This document shows positions 25,116-35,724 of a stretch of DNA of 64,000 nucleotides, in pieces. Positions within the stretch are counted from its first letter, which is position 1, and every line of letters starts with the position of its first letter. The stretch spans positions 59,453-123,452 of the forward strand of contig NZ_NJGY01000004.1 in the NCBI RefSeq assembly GCF_002250505.1, read 5' to 3'. The notes beneath the pieces were generated by a model, which was not told the origin of the DNA, made no database searches, and was given only the letters and a program-made list of their open reading frames with translations. A program made the position numbers and the translations under genes. This DNA is from Janthinobacterium sp. PC23-8. Lineage in GTDB: Bacteria; Pseudomonadota; Gammaproteobacteria; Burkholderiales; Burkholderiaceae_D.

Positions 25116-26665
25116 CAACCAACCATGTGCACGCCTCGCCGACCGTCGGCGCCTGGACGCTGCGGGTGCTGGCACGGCACCCGGCGGCGACCGCATTCGC
25201 CTGGGACGGGGGAACGCTCAGTTACGCTGCCGCAGCCCAGCTCATCGGCCGCATGCAAGCCGTGTTGAGCGGCGCCGGCCTCTGTCGGCCTGATCGGGTG
25301 GCGCTGCTGTCGGCCAATCGCGCCGATGTCTGGTGCGCCGGCGTCGCGGTGCAGGCGCTCGGCATGAGCACGGTCTGGCTGCATCCGCTGGGCGCATTGC
25401 CGGATCAACTCGGGCAGCTCGATCAAGTTGAAGCCGACGCGCTGATCGTCGATATCGCAAGCTTCGGTGCGCGTGGCGCTGAAATTGCCGCCCGCACGGC
25501 GCGCTTGCGCCACGTATTCACGCTCGGCCCGAGCGACTTCGGCATCGATCTGCTGGCCGCTGCGGAACAGATGGGCGACTGCCCTGCGCGCGATCTCGCG
25601 CAGCCGGATGACATCGCGACCCTCACCTTCACCGGCGGCACGACGGGCAAGTCCAAGGCAGGCGTGCGCGACCATGGTTCGATGGCCGCAATCTTCACCA
25701 CGGTGCTGTCCGATTTCGACTTGCCGGCGACGCCGCGCTTTCTCGTCAACGCCCCGATCAGCCATGTCGCGGGCAGCATGGTCTTGCCGGTGCTGGCACG
25801 CGGCGGCACGGTGCATCTTGCCAGGGGCTTCGAGCCGGAACGGGAACTGGCTTACATACAGCGCGAGCGCATCAACGCCATGCTGCTGGTGCCGACCATG
25901 ATCTATGCCCTGCTCGATCACCCTGCCCTCGACCAGACCGACCTCTCTTGCCTGGAGATACTGTACTACGGCGCCTCGCCCATGGCGCCGGCGCGGCTGC
26001 TCGAAGGCATCGAACGCATCGGTCCGGTATTCGCGCAGTTCTATGGCCAGACCGAATGCTATCCGATCACTGTCCTGCCCAGGCGCGACCATGATCCGCA
26101 GCGCCCGGAGTTGTTCCATGCCTGCGGCTTTCCTGCTACCGGCGTCGATGTGCGGCTGGTCGACGCCGACGACCGGCCGGTGGGCACGGGCGAGGCGGGG
26201 GAAATCTGCGTGCGCGCCCCCAGCGTGATCCGTGAGTACTGGGGCCAACCGGAGCTGACCGCCACGGCGATGCGCGATGGCTGGCTGCATACAGGCGACG
26301 TCGCACGAATGGATGCGGAAGGACGCCTGTACATCGTCGACCGGCGCTCGGACCTGATCATTACCGGCGGCTTCAATGTGTATCCGCGCGAGGTCGAGGA
26401 TGCGCTCGCCACGCATTGCGCCGTCGCCATGTCTGCGGTGTTCGGCGTGCCGCACGAACGCTGGGGCGAAGCGGTGACAGCCTTCGTCGTACGACGCCCG
26501 GAGAGCGAGGTCTCCGAAGAGGACCTGATCGACTGGGTCCGGCAAATGAAAGGGAAAGTATATGCGCCCAAGCGCCTGGTTTTCGTTGCCGAGCTGCCGC
26601 TGACGTCGGTCGGCAAGATCGACAAGAAGCAGCTGCGCGCGGCCGCGCTGGGCACTGTGTCATGA
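25112..26665 (+). CDS. Acyl-CoA ligase (AMP-binding), second of four
   Basis: The protein has 517 residues of the ANL superfamily. Motifs: A3 LTFTGGTTGKSKAG (the usual PKG is SKA), A5 FYGQTECYPI, A7/A8 TGDVARMDAEGRLYIVDRRS with ITGGFNVYPREVE, and the lid lysine in TSVGKIDKKQLR. It activates an unidentified acid. The start is ATG 25112 with AAGGAG eight bases upstream; an in-frame extension to 24965 has no family sequence. It shares ATGA with the flavoenzyme gene that follows, so both are made together, and an operator lies upstream at 24931. Confidence 0.9.
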   Translation: MTTNHVHASPTVGAWTLRVLARHPAATAFAWDGGTLSYAAAAQLIGRMQAVLSGAGLCRPDRVALLSANRADVWCAGVAVQALGMSTVWLHPLGALPDQLGQLDQVEADALIVDIASFGARGAEIAARTARLRHVFTLGPSDFGIDLLAAAEQMGDCPARDLAQPDDIATLTFTGGTTGKSKAGVRDHGSMAAIFTTVLSDFDLPATPRFLVNAPISHVAGSMVLPVLARGGTVHLARGFEPERELAYIQRERINAMLLVPTMIYALLDHPALDQTDLSCLEILYYGASPMAPARLLEGIERIGPVFAQFYGQTECYPITVLPRRDHDPQRPELFHACGFPATGVDVRLVDADDRPVGTGEAGEICVRAPSVIREYWGQPELTATAMRDGWLHTGDVARMDAEGRLYIVDRRSDLIITGGFNVYPREVEDALATHCAVAMSAVFGVPHERWGEAVTAFVVRRPESEVSEEDLIDWVRQMKGKVYAPKRLVFVAELPLTSVGKIDKKQLRAAALGTVS

Positions 26666-27636
26666 GCGCCTTGCCACCCTCGATTGCGCGGCGGCTGCGG
26701 CTGCCGCTGATCGCCGCCCCGATGTTCCTGGTGTCGGGTCCGGATCTGGTCATCGCCGCTTGCAGGGCCGGCGTGATCGGCTCCTTTCCGACGGCAAACT
26801 GCCGCACCGTCGACGAGCTCGAACACTGGCTCGATCGCATCAACACCGCGCTGACGCCGCAGGACGCCCCCTTTTGCCCGAATCTGATCATGCGCCGCGA
26901 AGATCTGCGCCAGCATCTCGATTGTCTGCTGCGCCACAAGGTGGAAATGGTCATCACCAGCGTCGGCTCTCCGCAAGCGGTGGTCGGCCCGCTGCACGAC
27001 ATCGGCTGCCTGGTATTCGCCGATGTCGCCTCGGTACAGCATGCCAGGAAAGCGATCGCGGCGGGGGTCGATGGCCTGATCCTGCTCACCGCCGGCGCCG
27101 GCGGCCAGACAGGGTGGGCAAACGGCTTCGCGTTCGCGCGCGCGGTCCGTGAATTCTTCTCCGGTCCCATGGTGCTCGCCGGCGGCATTGCCGATGGCCA
27201 GGCGCTGTGGGCCGCGCAAGTGCTCGGCTGCGACCTGGCCTATATGGGCACCAAGTTCATCGCCACGCGCGAGAGCCTTGCCACCACTGCCTATCGCGAG
27301 ATGCTGGTGCGCAGCAGTGTCGATGACATCCTGCTCACGACGGCCGTGACGGGGCTCGAAACCAATATGCTGCGTCCCTCGCTCGAGGCCGCCGGCCTCG
27401 ACCCGGCGCAGCTATCAGGCGCCATCGGCCAGGAGCCTGCGGCCATGCTGTTTGCCAGCAAGCCCGAGGGGCCGTCGGGCGCCTCGCGCTGGCGCGATAT
27501 CTGGAGCGCCGGGCACTCCGTATCCGGGGTGCGAGCCATCGGCGACGTGTCGGAACTGGTCAATTGCACGCGCGCCGAATACGAGGCCGCACGCGCCGCC
27601 ACGCAACAACTGATGACCTTCGGAGAGGACGCCTGA
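26662..27636 (+). CDS. Nitronate monooxygenase-like FMN protein
   Basis: A TIM-barrel flavoprotein of 324 residues with PLIAAPMFLVSGPDLVIAAC at the N-terminus, then LLTAGAGGQTGWAN (FMN-binding region) and VLAGGIADGQALWAAQVLGC with GTKFIATRES. These match the nitronate monooxygenase/2-nitropropane dioxygenase family, whose members include enoyl-reductase-like enzymes. Whether this one handles nitronates is unknown; beside an acyl-CoA ligase, a role as an oxidase or reductase of the acyl substrate is as likely. The ATG overlaps the ligase stop as ATGA. It converges with the fadH-like gene, 58 bases away. Confidence 0.85.
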   Translation: MSALPPSIARRLRLPLIAAPMFLVSGPDLVIAACRAGVIGSFPTANCRTVDELEHWLDRINTALTPQDAPFCPNLIMRREDLRQHLDCLLRHKVEMVITSVGSPQAVVGPLHDIGCLVFADVASVQHARKAIAAGVDGLILLTAGAGGQTGWANGFAFARAVREFFSGPMVLAGGIADGQALWAAQVLGCDLAYMGTKFIATRESLATTAYREMLVRSSVDDILLTTAVTGLETNMLRPSLEAAGLDPAQLSGAIGQEPAAMLFASKPEGPSGASRWRDIWSAGHSVSGVRAIGDVSELVNCTRAEYEAARAATQQLMTFGEDA

Positions 27637-27694
27637 TCGCAGCAGCGACCGCACTGCGGCCGGTGTCGCCACCGCGCCGCATGCCGAAACTGTC

Positions 27695-29855
<2,161 letters not shown>

Positions 29856-29907
29856 TAACTGCTCAGAATCTGACCGGCGCCGCAGTTGCGCCACATTGTC
29901 CTTGACT

Positions 29908-29935
29908 TTGACTTGCCACCCGATTAAGTTATAGT
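29908..29935 (+). promoter_or_regulatory. Promoter of the chemoreceptor gene
   Basis: TTGACT (29908-29913), a 16-base spacer and TATAGT (29930-29935) make a good sigma-70 match. The operator at 29936 begins directly after the -10 box, over the expected start of transcription. Confidence 0.6.
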
Positions 29936-29947
29936 CCGACCAGTCGG
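29936..29947. promoter_or_regulatory. TetR-type operator copy 4 (CCGACCAGTCGG)
   Basis: Palindrome with perfect 5-base arms around a CA centre, one of the less conserved centres in the set. Lies just after the -10 box of the chemoreceptor promoter. Confidence 0.65.
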
Positions 29948-30048
29948 TCTTATTATAAAATCAGATGGCGCCCCGCCAGACTGGCACGACCTGTCGTGAT
30001 AATGAACAGATCAGTTCCGCCCGATCCTATCGAAGGGAATGAATATAT

Positions 30049-31746
30049 ATGCGCAATCTTTCCATCAAGCTGAAGCTGACCATGTTCGCCGGCGCAACGC
30101 TCGCGTTACTCTTGCTGGTGGCCATTTCCGGCCGGCTCGCCACGCTCGCGATCGGCGACAAGCTCAATGCGCTAAGCGAGCAAACACTGCCTGCGGTCAC
30201 CAACCTGATGCACATGAGGACCTGGCAACTGACCTCCATCGCCGAAGGCAAGGCGTCCATGACCTGGGATGGCGCAGAATTCGACGCGCCGAATAGTCAG
30301 TCCGACGGCATCGAGGAGGGCCACGCCTATTTTGCCGAAGTGCTGAAGGCAAAGCTGGCTGCGGATCAACTGGCGCAACGGTACTTCGACAGCTACGCCA
30401 AATTGCCCAAGACGCCGGAAGAGGCAAAGACCTGGACATTGCTGCAGCACGCGTGGCAAGGCTATCTGACGTCGAACGCGGAACAGGTGGAGAACCTCAA
30501 GCGTGTCAGCGAAGAAGCGGACTGGAATCGCATGGCCACCGAAATCAAGGGCTTCTGGCGCGCGGACTATCAATTGCAGCGCTCGAGCAAACAGATCCAG
30601 ACCTTGCTCGACACGCTGATCACACTCAACCTGACCTACGCCGAGCACGCCACGAGCGACGGCCGCGACACCCGGCAGCGCGCCGGCTGGCTGACGCTCC
30701 TGGTCGGCGGCGCCGCCTTGCTGATCTGCGCCGGCGGCTCATGGTGGGTCACGCGCAGCATCACGGTACCATTGGGACATGCCGTCAGAATCGCCCGCAT
30801 TGTCGCCGATGGCGATCTCAGCACGACCGTCGAGGTCCTGTCAACGGACGAAACTGGAAGACTGATGCTTGCCTTGCGCGACATGAACGGCAGCCTGGAA
30901 CGTATCGTCGCGGACGTGCGCTCCGATACCGAATCGATCGCGAGCGCCTCGCGTCAAATTGCCGCTGGCAACCTCGATCTGTCCGCACGCACCGAGCAAC
31001 AAAGCGCAACCCTGGAAGAAACCTCGGCCGCCTTGCAAGATCTCACCGTCACGGTCAAACACAATGCCGATAGCGCGCACCACGCAAACGCGCTGGCGCG
31101 CTCGGCCACCGACGTGGCCAGCAGAGGCGGCGCCGTCGTCGCCCAAGTCGTCGACACCATGAACTCGATCCACGCCTCCGCCCAAAAAATCGTCAACATC
31201 ATCGCCGTGATCGATGGCATCGCGTTCCAGACCAATATTCTGGCCTTGAACGCGGCAGTGGAAGCGGCGCGCGCTGGCGAGCAAGGACGGGGCTTTGCCG
31301 TGGTGGCAGCGGAAGTGCGCAGTCTTGCGCAGCGCTCGGCCAGCGCGGCAAAGGAAATCAAAGATCTCATTGGCGATTCCAGCGACAAGGTTGAGGCCGG
31401 CAGGAAACTGGTGGGCCAGGCCGGCATGACCATGACCGACATCGTCGACAGCGTCAAACAGGTCACGGACATCGTCAACGACATCGCGGTGGCGAGTGCC
31501 GCGCAAACGGACGGACTTGAGCAGATCAACCTGGCCATTCAAGGCATGGACGAAGTCACTCAGCAAAACGCGGCTTTGGTCGAAGAGGCGGCGGCCGCAT
31601 CGAGTTCGATGCAGCAATTGGCGCAAAGGCTGACGCAAGGGGTGAGCCTGTTCAAATTAAAGCCAACACTGGCACTCGATTCTGTTCCCGCACTTGGGCT
31701 GCCAGGCGACCCAACCCGGTCGCATCTGGTGCGCGCGCTGGTATGA
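30049..31746 (+). CDS. Methyl-accepting chemotaxis protein
   Basis: The protein has 565 residues. A first membrane span (about 10-32) is followed by a periplasmic four-helix-bundle-like sensor (about 33-205), a second span (about 207-228, VGGAALLICAGGSWWVTRSI), a HAMP domain and the long cytoplasmic signalling coil with the conserved hairpin ALNAAVEAARAGEQGRGFAV. The C-terminus lacks an obvious NWETF-type pentapeptide for CheR/CheB. It would steer swimming toward or away from a compound. Its promoter carries the same operator as the catabolic operons, so I infer it senses the pathway substrate or the energy state it produces. The next gene, a quinone reductase, lies 49 bases downstream. Confidence 0.92.
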   Translation: MRNLSIKLKLTMFAGATLALLLLVAISGRLATLAIGDKLNALSEQTLPAVTNLMHMRTWQLTSIAEGKASMTWDGAEFDAPNSQSDGIEEGHAYFAEVLKAKLAADQLAQRYFDSYAKLPKTPEEAKTWTLLQHAWQGYLTSNAEQVENLKRVSEEADWNRMATEIKGFWRADYQLQRSSKQIQTLLDTLITLNLTYAEHATSDGRDTRQRAGWLTLLVGGAALLICAGGSWWVTRSITVPLGHAVRIARIVADGDLSTTVEVLSTDETGRLMLALRDMNGSLERIVADVRSDTESIASASRQIAAGNLDLSARTEQQSATLEETSAALQDLTVTVKHNADSAHHANALARSATDVASRGGAVVAQVVDTMNSIHASAQKIVNIIAVIDGIAFQTNILALNAAVEAARAGEQGRGFAVVAAEVRSLAQRSASAAKEIKDLIGDSSDKVEAGRKLVGQAGMTMTDIVDSVKQVTDIVNDIAVASAAQTDGLEQINLAIQGMDEVTQQNAALVEEAAAASSSMQQLAQRLTQGVSLFKLKPTLALDSVPALGLPGDPTRSHLVRALV

Positions 31747-31795
31747 CAGCAATGTGCATTCTTGCGCCATTAGTATTGTTTCGGAGAAAACATCA

Positions 31796-32527
31796 ATGAA
31801 AATCCTGATTGTCCATGCCCATCATGAGCCCCAGTCATTCAACGCGGCACTGCTCCATCGCGCGCTCGACACGCTCCCGGCACTAGGACACGAAGTCAAG
31901 GTATCGGACCTCCATGCAATGGATTTCAATCCTGTCGCGACCGCCGCCGACTTTCATGCACGGCGCTTTCCCGAAGCGCTCCAATACGACCGCGAGCAAA
32001 AATACGCCCATCAGCACAACGGCTTTTCCGCCGACATACAAGACGAGATCGACAAAGTGATCTGGTGCGATTTTTTGATCCTTCAATTTCCACTTTGGTG
32101 GTATTCGGTCCCCGCCATCATGAAGGGCTGGATCGACCGGGTTTTCGTCAACGGCGTCGCCTACGGCAAAGGCATGCGCATGGATAGTGGTGGTCTGAAG
32201 GGGCGGCGCGCCATGCTGACGATGACTACCGGCTGTTACCCGGAGATGGTGGCACCGGGCGGATTGCTCGGCAGTCTGGATGTCCTTCTGTGGCATCTGC
32301 AGGCCGGCACGCTCGCCTACGCCGGATTTGAAGTCTTGCCGCCATTTGCTGCCTGGTCGATCCACTATACTGACCAGGAACAACGCGCCCAATATCTCGA
32401 ACAGTACACGGCCCGCTTGTCCACACTCGCAACGACGGAATCGATGTACTTCCACCCGCTCGCTGACTTTGGCACGGATTGGCAGCTCAAACCGGGAATC
32501 GCGCCGCGCGCGGCAGGACAAAAATAG
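31796..32527 (+). CDS. NAD(P)H dehydrogenase (quinone), flavodoxin-like fold
   Basis: The protein has 243 residues with MKILIVHAHHEPQSFNAALL at the start, the FMN/FAD-binding loop of the NQO1/MdaB/KefF group, plus FQFPLWWYSVPAIMKGWIDRV-type active-site sequence. It reduces quinones by two electrons, avoiding radical semiquinones. ATG 31796 has GGAGA nine bases upstream; a longer frame to 31694 overlaps the chemoreceptor gene. It follows the chemoreceptor in the same direction, so it is probably under operator copy 4. Confidence 0.88.
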   Translation: MKILIVHAHHEPQSFNAALLHRALDTLPALGHEVKVSDLHAMDFNPVATAADFHARRFPEALQYDREQKYAHQHNGFSADIQDEIDKVIWCDFLILQFPLWWYSVPAIMKGWIDRVFVNGVAYGKGMRMDSGGLKGRRAMLTMTTGCYPEMVAPGGLLGSLDVLLWHLQAGTLAYAGFEVLPPFAAWSIHYTDQEQRAQYLEQYTARLSTLATTESMYFHPLADFGTDWQLKPGIAPRAAGQK

Positions 32528-32534
32528 AGGCATT

Positions 32535-32560
32535 GCGGCGGCGCTTGCGGCAGCCGCCGC
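32535..32560. terminator. Possible hairpin between convergent genes
   Basis: GCGGCGGC (32535-32542) and GCCGCCGC (32553-32560) form an 8-base GC stem with a 10-base loop between the quinone reductase gene and etfA, which converge. There is no T-run on either side, so intrinsic termination is uncertain. Confidence 0.3.
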
Positions 32561-32613
32561 CCCGCTCCCGATAGAGAGTCGACGACGGCGCCAGCGCCGG
32601 GCAAGGGGAACCG

Positions 32614-33543
32614 TCAGGCAAGCTGCGCGGTCATCTGCGGCACGATATCAAACAAGTCACCGACGAGACCGTAGTCGGCAACCGCGAAGATGGGCGCCTC
32701 CGGGTCCTTGTTCACGGCGACAATGACTTTCGACTCCTTCATGCCGGCCAGATGCTGGATCGCGCCGGAAATGCCAACCGCGATATACAGCTGGGGAGCG
32801 ACGATCTTGCCGGTCTGCCCTATTTGCCAGTCATTCGGCACATAGCCCGCATCGACCGCTGCGCGTGAGGCGCCTACCGCAGCGCCGAGCCGCCCTGCCA
32901 GGGCCTCGATGAGCGCGAAATTCTCCCCGCTCCCCATGCCGCGCCCGCCTGAAACAATCACCTTGGCGGCAGTCAGCTCCGGCCGGTCCGAGGTGGCCAG
33001 CGCATGGCTGACGAATGCCGACCTGGCAAAATCGGCCACCGCCGCGACCGATGCAATGGGTGCGGCGCCACCCGGGGCGGCGGCGGCGAAGGCCGTGCCG
33101 CGCACCGTGAGCACCTTGACCGTATCATCCGATTGCACGGTTGCGACGGCGTTGCCGGCATAGATGGGGCGCTCGAATGTGTCGGGCGCCACGACCCTGG
33201 TGATTTCCGAAATCTGATCAACGCCCAGCAGTGCGGCGACGCGCGGCATGAAGTTCTTGCCGAACGCCGTCGCCGGCGCCAGGACATGGCTATACCCGCT
33301 GGCCATCGCCAGCACCTGTCCGGCAAGATTTTCGGCCAGGCCATGGGCCAGGTGTGTGTCGTCTGCCACAAACACCCTGGCAACGCCGCTGATCGACGCG
33401 GCAGCTGTGGCTGCCAAAGCGCACTGGTGCCCGACGATGAGGACATGGACCTCGCCACCGCAGGCGAGCGCGGCGGTCAAGGTAGGGAGCGTACTTCCTT
33501 TAATGGAGACGTTATCGTGTTCAGCAATGACGAGAGCGGTCAT
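32614..33543 (-). CDS. etfA: Electron transfer flavoprotein alpha subunit
   Basis: The protein has 309 residues. The C-terminal FAD domain shows the family motifs [18 protein letters not shown], then [35 protein letters not shown] and [20 protein letters not shown]. With EtfB it accepts electrons from acyl-CoA dehydrogenases and passes them to ETF:quinone oxidoreductase. The usual order etfB-etfA is kept, but a small ORF lies between. As the window holds four acyl-CoA dehydrogenases, this is likely the cluster's own ETF rather than the housekeeping pair (inference). Confidence 0.95.
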   Translation of the reverse strand: MTALVIAEHDNVSIKGSTLPTLTAALACGGEVHVLIVGHQCALAATAAASISGVARVFVADDTHLAHGLAENLAGQVLAMASGYSHVLAPATAFGKNFMPRVAALLGVDQISEITRVVAPDTFERPIYAGNAVATVQSDDTVKVLTVRGTAFAAAAPGGAAPIASVAAVADFARSAFVSHALATSDRPELTAAKVIVSGGRGMGSGENFALIEALAGRLGAAVGASRAAVDAGYVPNDWQIGQTGKIVAPQLYIAVGISGAIQHLAGMKESKVIVAVNKDPEAPIFAVADYGLVGDLFDIVPQMTAQLA

Positions 33544-33760
33544 GATTTCCTGGATTGGTGGGCTTGCAATGGAAGGGAACGGGTGGTTTACCCGTCAATA
33601 ATTGAACGAATTGGCAGGCCGCGTTGCCTGGCGCCGACACGCCAGCACTGGGCGCCCTGATCTGCATTTGGAGTTGCGCCAAATCCGGCAAGGGCGCTCG
33701 CTGGGCCTGGCGCCGCATGAGCCATGCGCGCACTTCTTCCTTGGTCGGTTGCCGGTTCAT
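33521..33760 (-). CDS. Small hypothetical protein between etfB and etfA
   Basis: A 79-codon frame with ATG at 33760 and AAAGGAG nine bases upstream, 24 bases after the etfB stop. Its 3' end overlaps the etfA start by 23 bases. The protein is hydrophilic at the N-terminus (MNRQPTKEEVRAWLMRRQAQ), with a charged helix followed by Pro-Asp, and its C-terminal half looks less constrained. I do not recognise a function. The good ribosome-binding site and position argue that it is real. Confidence 0.45.
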   Translation of the reverse strand: MNRQPTKEEVRAWLMRRQAQRAPLPDLAQLQMQIRAPSAGVSAPGNAACQFVQLLTGKPPVPFHCKPTNPGNHDRSRHC

Positions 33761-33784
33761 GGCACACTCCTTTCATCACAGCGG

Positions 33785-34534
33785 TCAGATGACCTTGGCT
33801 TCGTTCCGCAACTTGTCCAACAGCGTGGCGACATCTTTCACGATCACGCCGGCAGGCCGCGTGGACGGCGCCGCGACCTTCAGCGTGCTGACGCGCGAGG
33901 CGACATCGACACCAAGCTCGTCTGGTGTCAGCACGGCCAGCGGTTTCTTCTTCGCCTTCATGATGTTCGGCAAGGTCACATAGCGCGGCACGTTCAGGCG
34001 CAAATCCGTCGTGACAATCGCCGGCAGGCGCAGGTTCAATGTTTCAAGGCCACCGTCCACTTCACGGGTGACGATGGCGGCGCCATCGGCCAGGGCAAGC
34101 TGCGACGCAAACGTCGCTTGCGGCCAACCGAGCAGCGCGGCGAGCATCTGGCCGGTCTGGTTGCAGTCGTCGTCGATGGCCTGCTTGCCAAGCAAAATCA
34201 GCGCCGGCTGCTCGCGCATGGCAATTGCCGCAAGCAAACGCGCCACCGCCAATGGGCGCAACTGGGCGTCGGTCTCGACCAGAATCGCGCGGTCCGCGCC
34301 CGCCGCCATTGCGGCGCGCAAGGTTTCCTGGCACGCGCTGGCGCCACACGACACGGCGACAAGTTCGCTCACCGCACCGGCCTCCTTGAGACGCAGCGCT
34401 TCTTCCAGCGCGATTTCATCGAACGGATTCATGGACATCTTGACATTGGCCGTCTCGACGCCGCTGCCGTCCGCCTTGACATGCACGCGGATGGCGGAAT
34501 CGACGACACGTTTAACTGCGATCAATACTTTCAT
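33785..34534 (-). CDS. etfB: Electron transfer flavoprotein beta subunit
   Basis: A 249-residue protein beginning [20 protein letters not shown], with [18 protein letters not shown] and the AMP-binding-type loop region [20 protein letters not shown]. These are standard EtfB features. It forms the heterodimer with EtfA and holds the structural AMP. Its promoter (34625-34652) has perfect -35 and -10 boxes overlapped by an operator copy, so strong expression when derepressed is expected. Confidence 0.95.
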   Translation of the reverse strand: MKVLIAVKRVVDSAIRVHVKADGSGVETANVKMSMNPFDEIALEEALRLKEAGAVSELVAVSCGASACQETLRAAMAAGADRAILVETDAQLRPLAVARLLAAIAMREQPALILLGKQAIDDDCNQTGQMLAALLGWPQATFASQLALADGAAIVTREVDGGLETLNLRLPAIVTTDLRLNVPRYVTLPNIMKAKKKPLAVLTPDELGVDVASRVSTLKVAAPSTRPAGVIVKDVATLLDKLRNEAKVI

Positions 34535-34624
34535 TTTTTAACCGTTCCAGATTGTTGATTCAAGAAGGCCGCCGAGCCACCGCCGGCCGTGCCCGCCAAG
34601 ACGAGTTGGTGTCTCGCATGCCGT

Positions 34625-34652
34625 ATTATAAATAGTCCGACGCGTCTGTCAA
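34625..34652 (-). promoter_or_regulatory. etfBA promoter, consensus sigma-70
   Basis: On the minus strand a perfect TTGACA (34652-34647) and a perfect TATAAT (34630-34625) are 16 bases apart. Operator copy 5 overlaps the -35 box and spacer. Confidence 0.7.
34637..34648. promoter_or_regulatory. TetR-type operator copy 5 (CCGACGCGTCTG)
   Basis: Matches the consensus with one change in the right arm, where the sequence also has to form the minus-strand -35 TTGACA. Upstream of etfB. Confidence 0.6.
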
Positions 34653-34768
34653 TTAAAAGATAGTGATTGACTGCTGACATGCCACCGCTGGCGGCGCATG
34701 AGCAGCCGCTGCCGCCCCTTCAGGCGAATACAAGCATTGCATTTGCCTGCCACACGTCATACAATAAA

Positions 34769-34780
34769 CCGACAGGGCGG
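34769..34780. promoter_or_regulatory. TetR-type operator copy 6 (CCGACAGGGCGG), degenerate
   Basis: The ends (ACCG...CGGT with CTATAAATT after) match the set; the centre does not. It lies between the tetR terminator and the etf promoter, 232 bases before etfB, where no clear promoter is seen. Confidence 0.45.
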
Positions 34781-34794
34781 TCTATAAATTAGAT

Positions 34795-34830
34795 TGAAAA
34801 AAGCCCGGCCGCGCGCAGCGCAGCCGGGCT
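34795..34830 (-). terminator. Intrinsic terminator of the tetR gene
   Basis: On the minus strand AGCCCGGC and GCCGGGCT form an 8-base GC-rich stem with a 13-base loop, immediately followed by six T. It begins 19 bases after the tetR stop codon. Confidence 0.85.
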
Positions 34831-34848
34831 GGTGGCGGACCAAGCCGA

Positions 34849-35439
34849 TTATTTCTCGGCAAGGAACCCGCGCAGAAACAAGCGCGATATCCGCTCAACG
34901 AGCTCTTGCGGCTTGATGGCTCCGGTGGGCTTATACCAGGTATCGGTCCAGTTCATCATGCCTATCAGGAGCATCCCGTAGGGCTTGTACAAGGAATCGT
35001 CCAGAGTGGGATTCACGGCGCGCAAATACTCCGTGACCAGATCGAGCACTTTGGTTTCCAATTTCTGAATCGGGTCGAGCATCGCTTTTGGCAGGAATTT
35101 TACATCGTTCATTGCAACAACATGTCGCCGGCGCGTCTGTGCCGACTTTTGGGTGAAGGTCTGCACCATTGCCAGGAAGCGTACTTGCGGATCGGATCCG
35201 CTCGTTTCGATGCTCATGATGGCGGAAATGACGGAATCGAGATGATCTTTGAGAATGGCAAACAAAATCTCGTCTTTGGTGGGGAAGTAATGGTACAACA
35301 TCGATTTCGACGCTTTGCAGTTCTTGGCAATCTGCTCCATTTTCACGCCAGGATAGCCGGTCTTGGCGAACAAGGCAGCTGCCGCATCCATGATTTGCTT
35401 CATCTTGAGATCGTAATCATCAGCACGAACGCGTGACAT
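34849..35439 (-). CDS. TetR-family transcriptional regulator
   Basis: The protein has 196 residues. The N-terminal helix-turn-helix (about residues 12-58) reads IMDAAAALFAKTGYPGVKME then CKASKSMLYHYFPTKDEIL, the standard TetR recognition helix. The rest is a helical ligand-binding domain with no signature I can assign. It is divergent from the P450-bioF pair, with operator copy 7 between them, and sits beside etfBA. Because eleven similar palindromes lie before the operons around it, I infer that it is their repressor and that an acyl-CoA or related intermediate releases it. That it binds these sites is not shown by sequence alone. Confidence 0.9.
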   Translation of the reverse strand: MSRVRADDYDLKMKQIMDAAAALFAKTGYPGVKMEQIAKNCKASKSMLYHYFPTKDEILFAILKDHLDSVISAIMSIETSGSDPQVRFLAMVQTFTQKSAQTRRRHVVAMNDVKFLPKAMLDPIQKLETKVLDLVTEYLRAVNPTLDDSLYKPYGMLLIGMMNWTDTWYKPTGAIKPQELVERISRLFLRGFLAEK

Positions 35440-35579
35440 ATTCTAATTTCCTAACTTAAATTACAGAGTGGTATGCCGGTGCTCGACCGGGTAAATGTGC
35501 AAGGAAGATGGCTTCGCCATAGGCTGCGGTAACAGCGGACCGGCTCGGCGACAACGCGTAACGGCGGCCCATTCATAAA

Positions 35580-35591
35580 CCGTCGCGGCGG
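35580..35591. promoter_or_regulatory. TetR-type operator copy 7 (CCGTCGCGGCGG)
   Basis: Lies 141 bases before tetR and 134 before the P450 gene. AAACCGTCGCGGCGGTAGTTT has symmetric A/T ends. Weak -10-like TATCAT (35597-35602, plus) and TATGAA (minus) on either side would let it control both directions, including autorepression. Confidence 0.6.
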
Positions 35592-35724
35592 TAGTTTATC
35601 ATGAATTGCTTGACTTTCGCCCCGATTCTTGCATCGGATTCGCCAGCATGTCCGAATGCGCGCTACCGCCCTCTCCTTTTCATGCGGCCATACACATCGA
35701 CTCAAGCTCTTTACGGAGAAACTC

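Larger units (their letters stand above)
34535..34848. other. Regulatory region between etfB and the tetR gene
   Basis: No gene. It holds the etf promoter, two operator copies (34637 and 34769) and the intrinsic terminator of the tetR gene (34795-34830). Confidence 0.7.
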
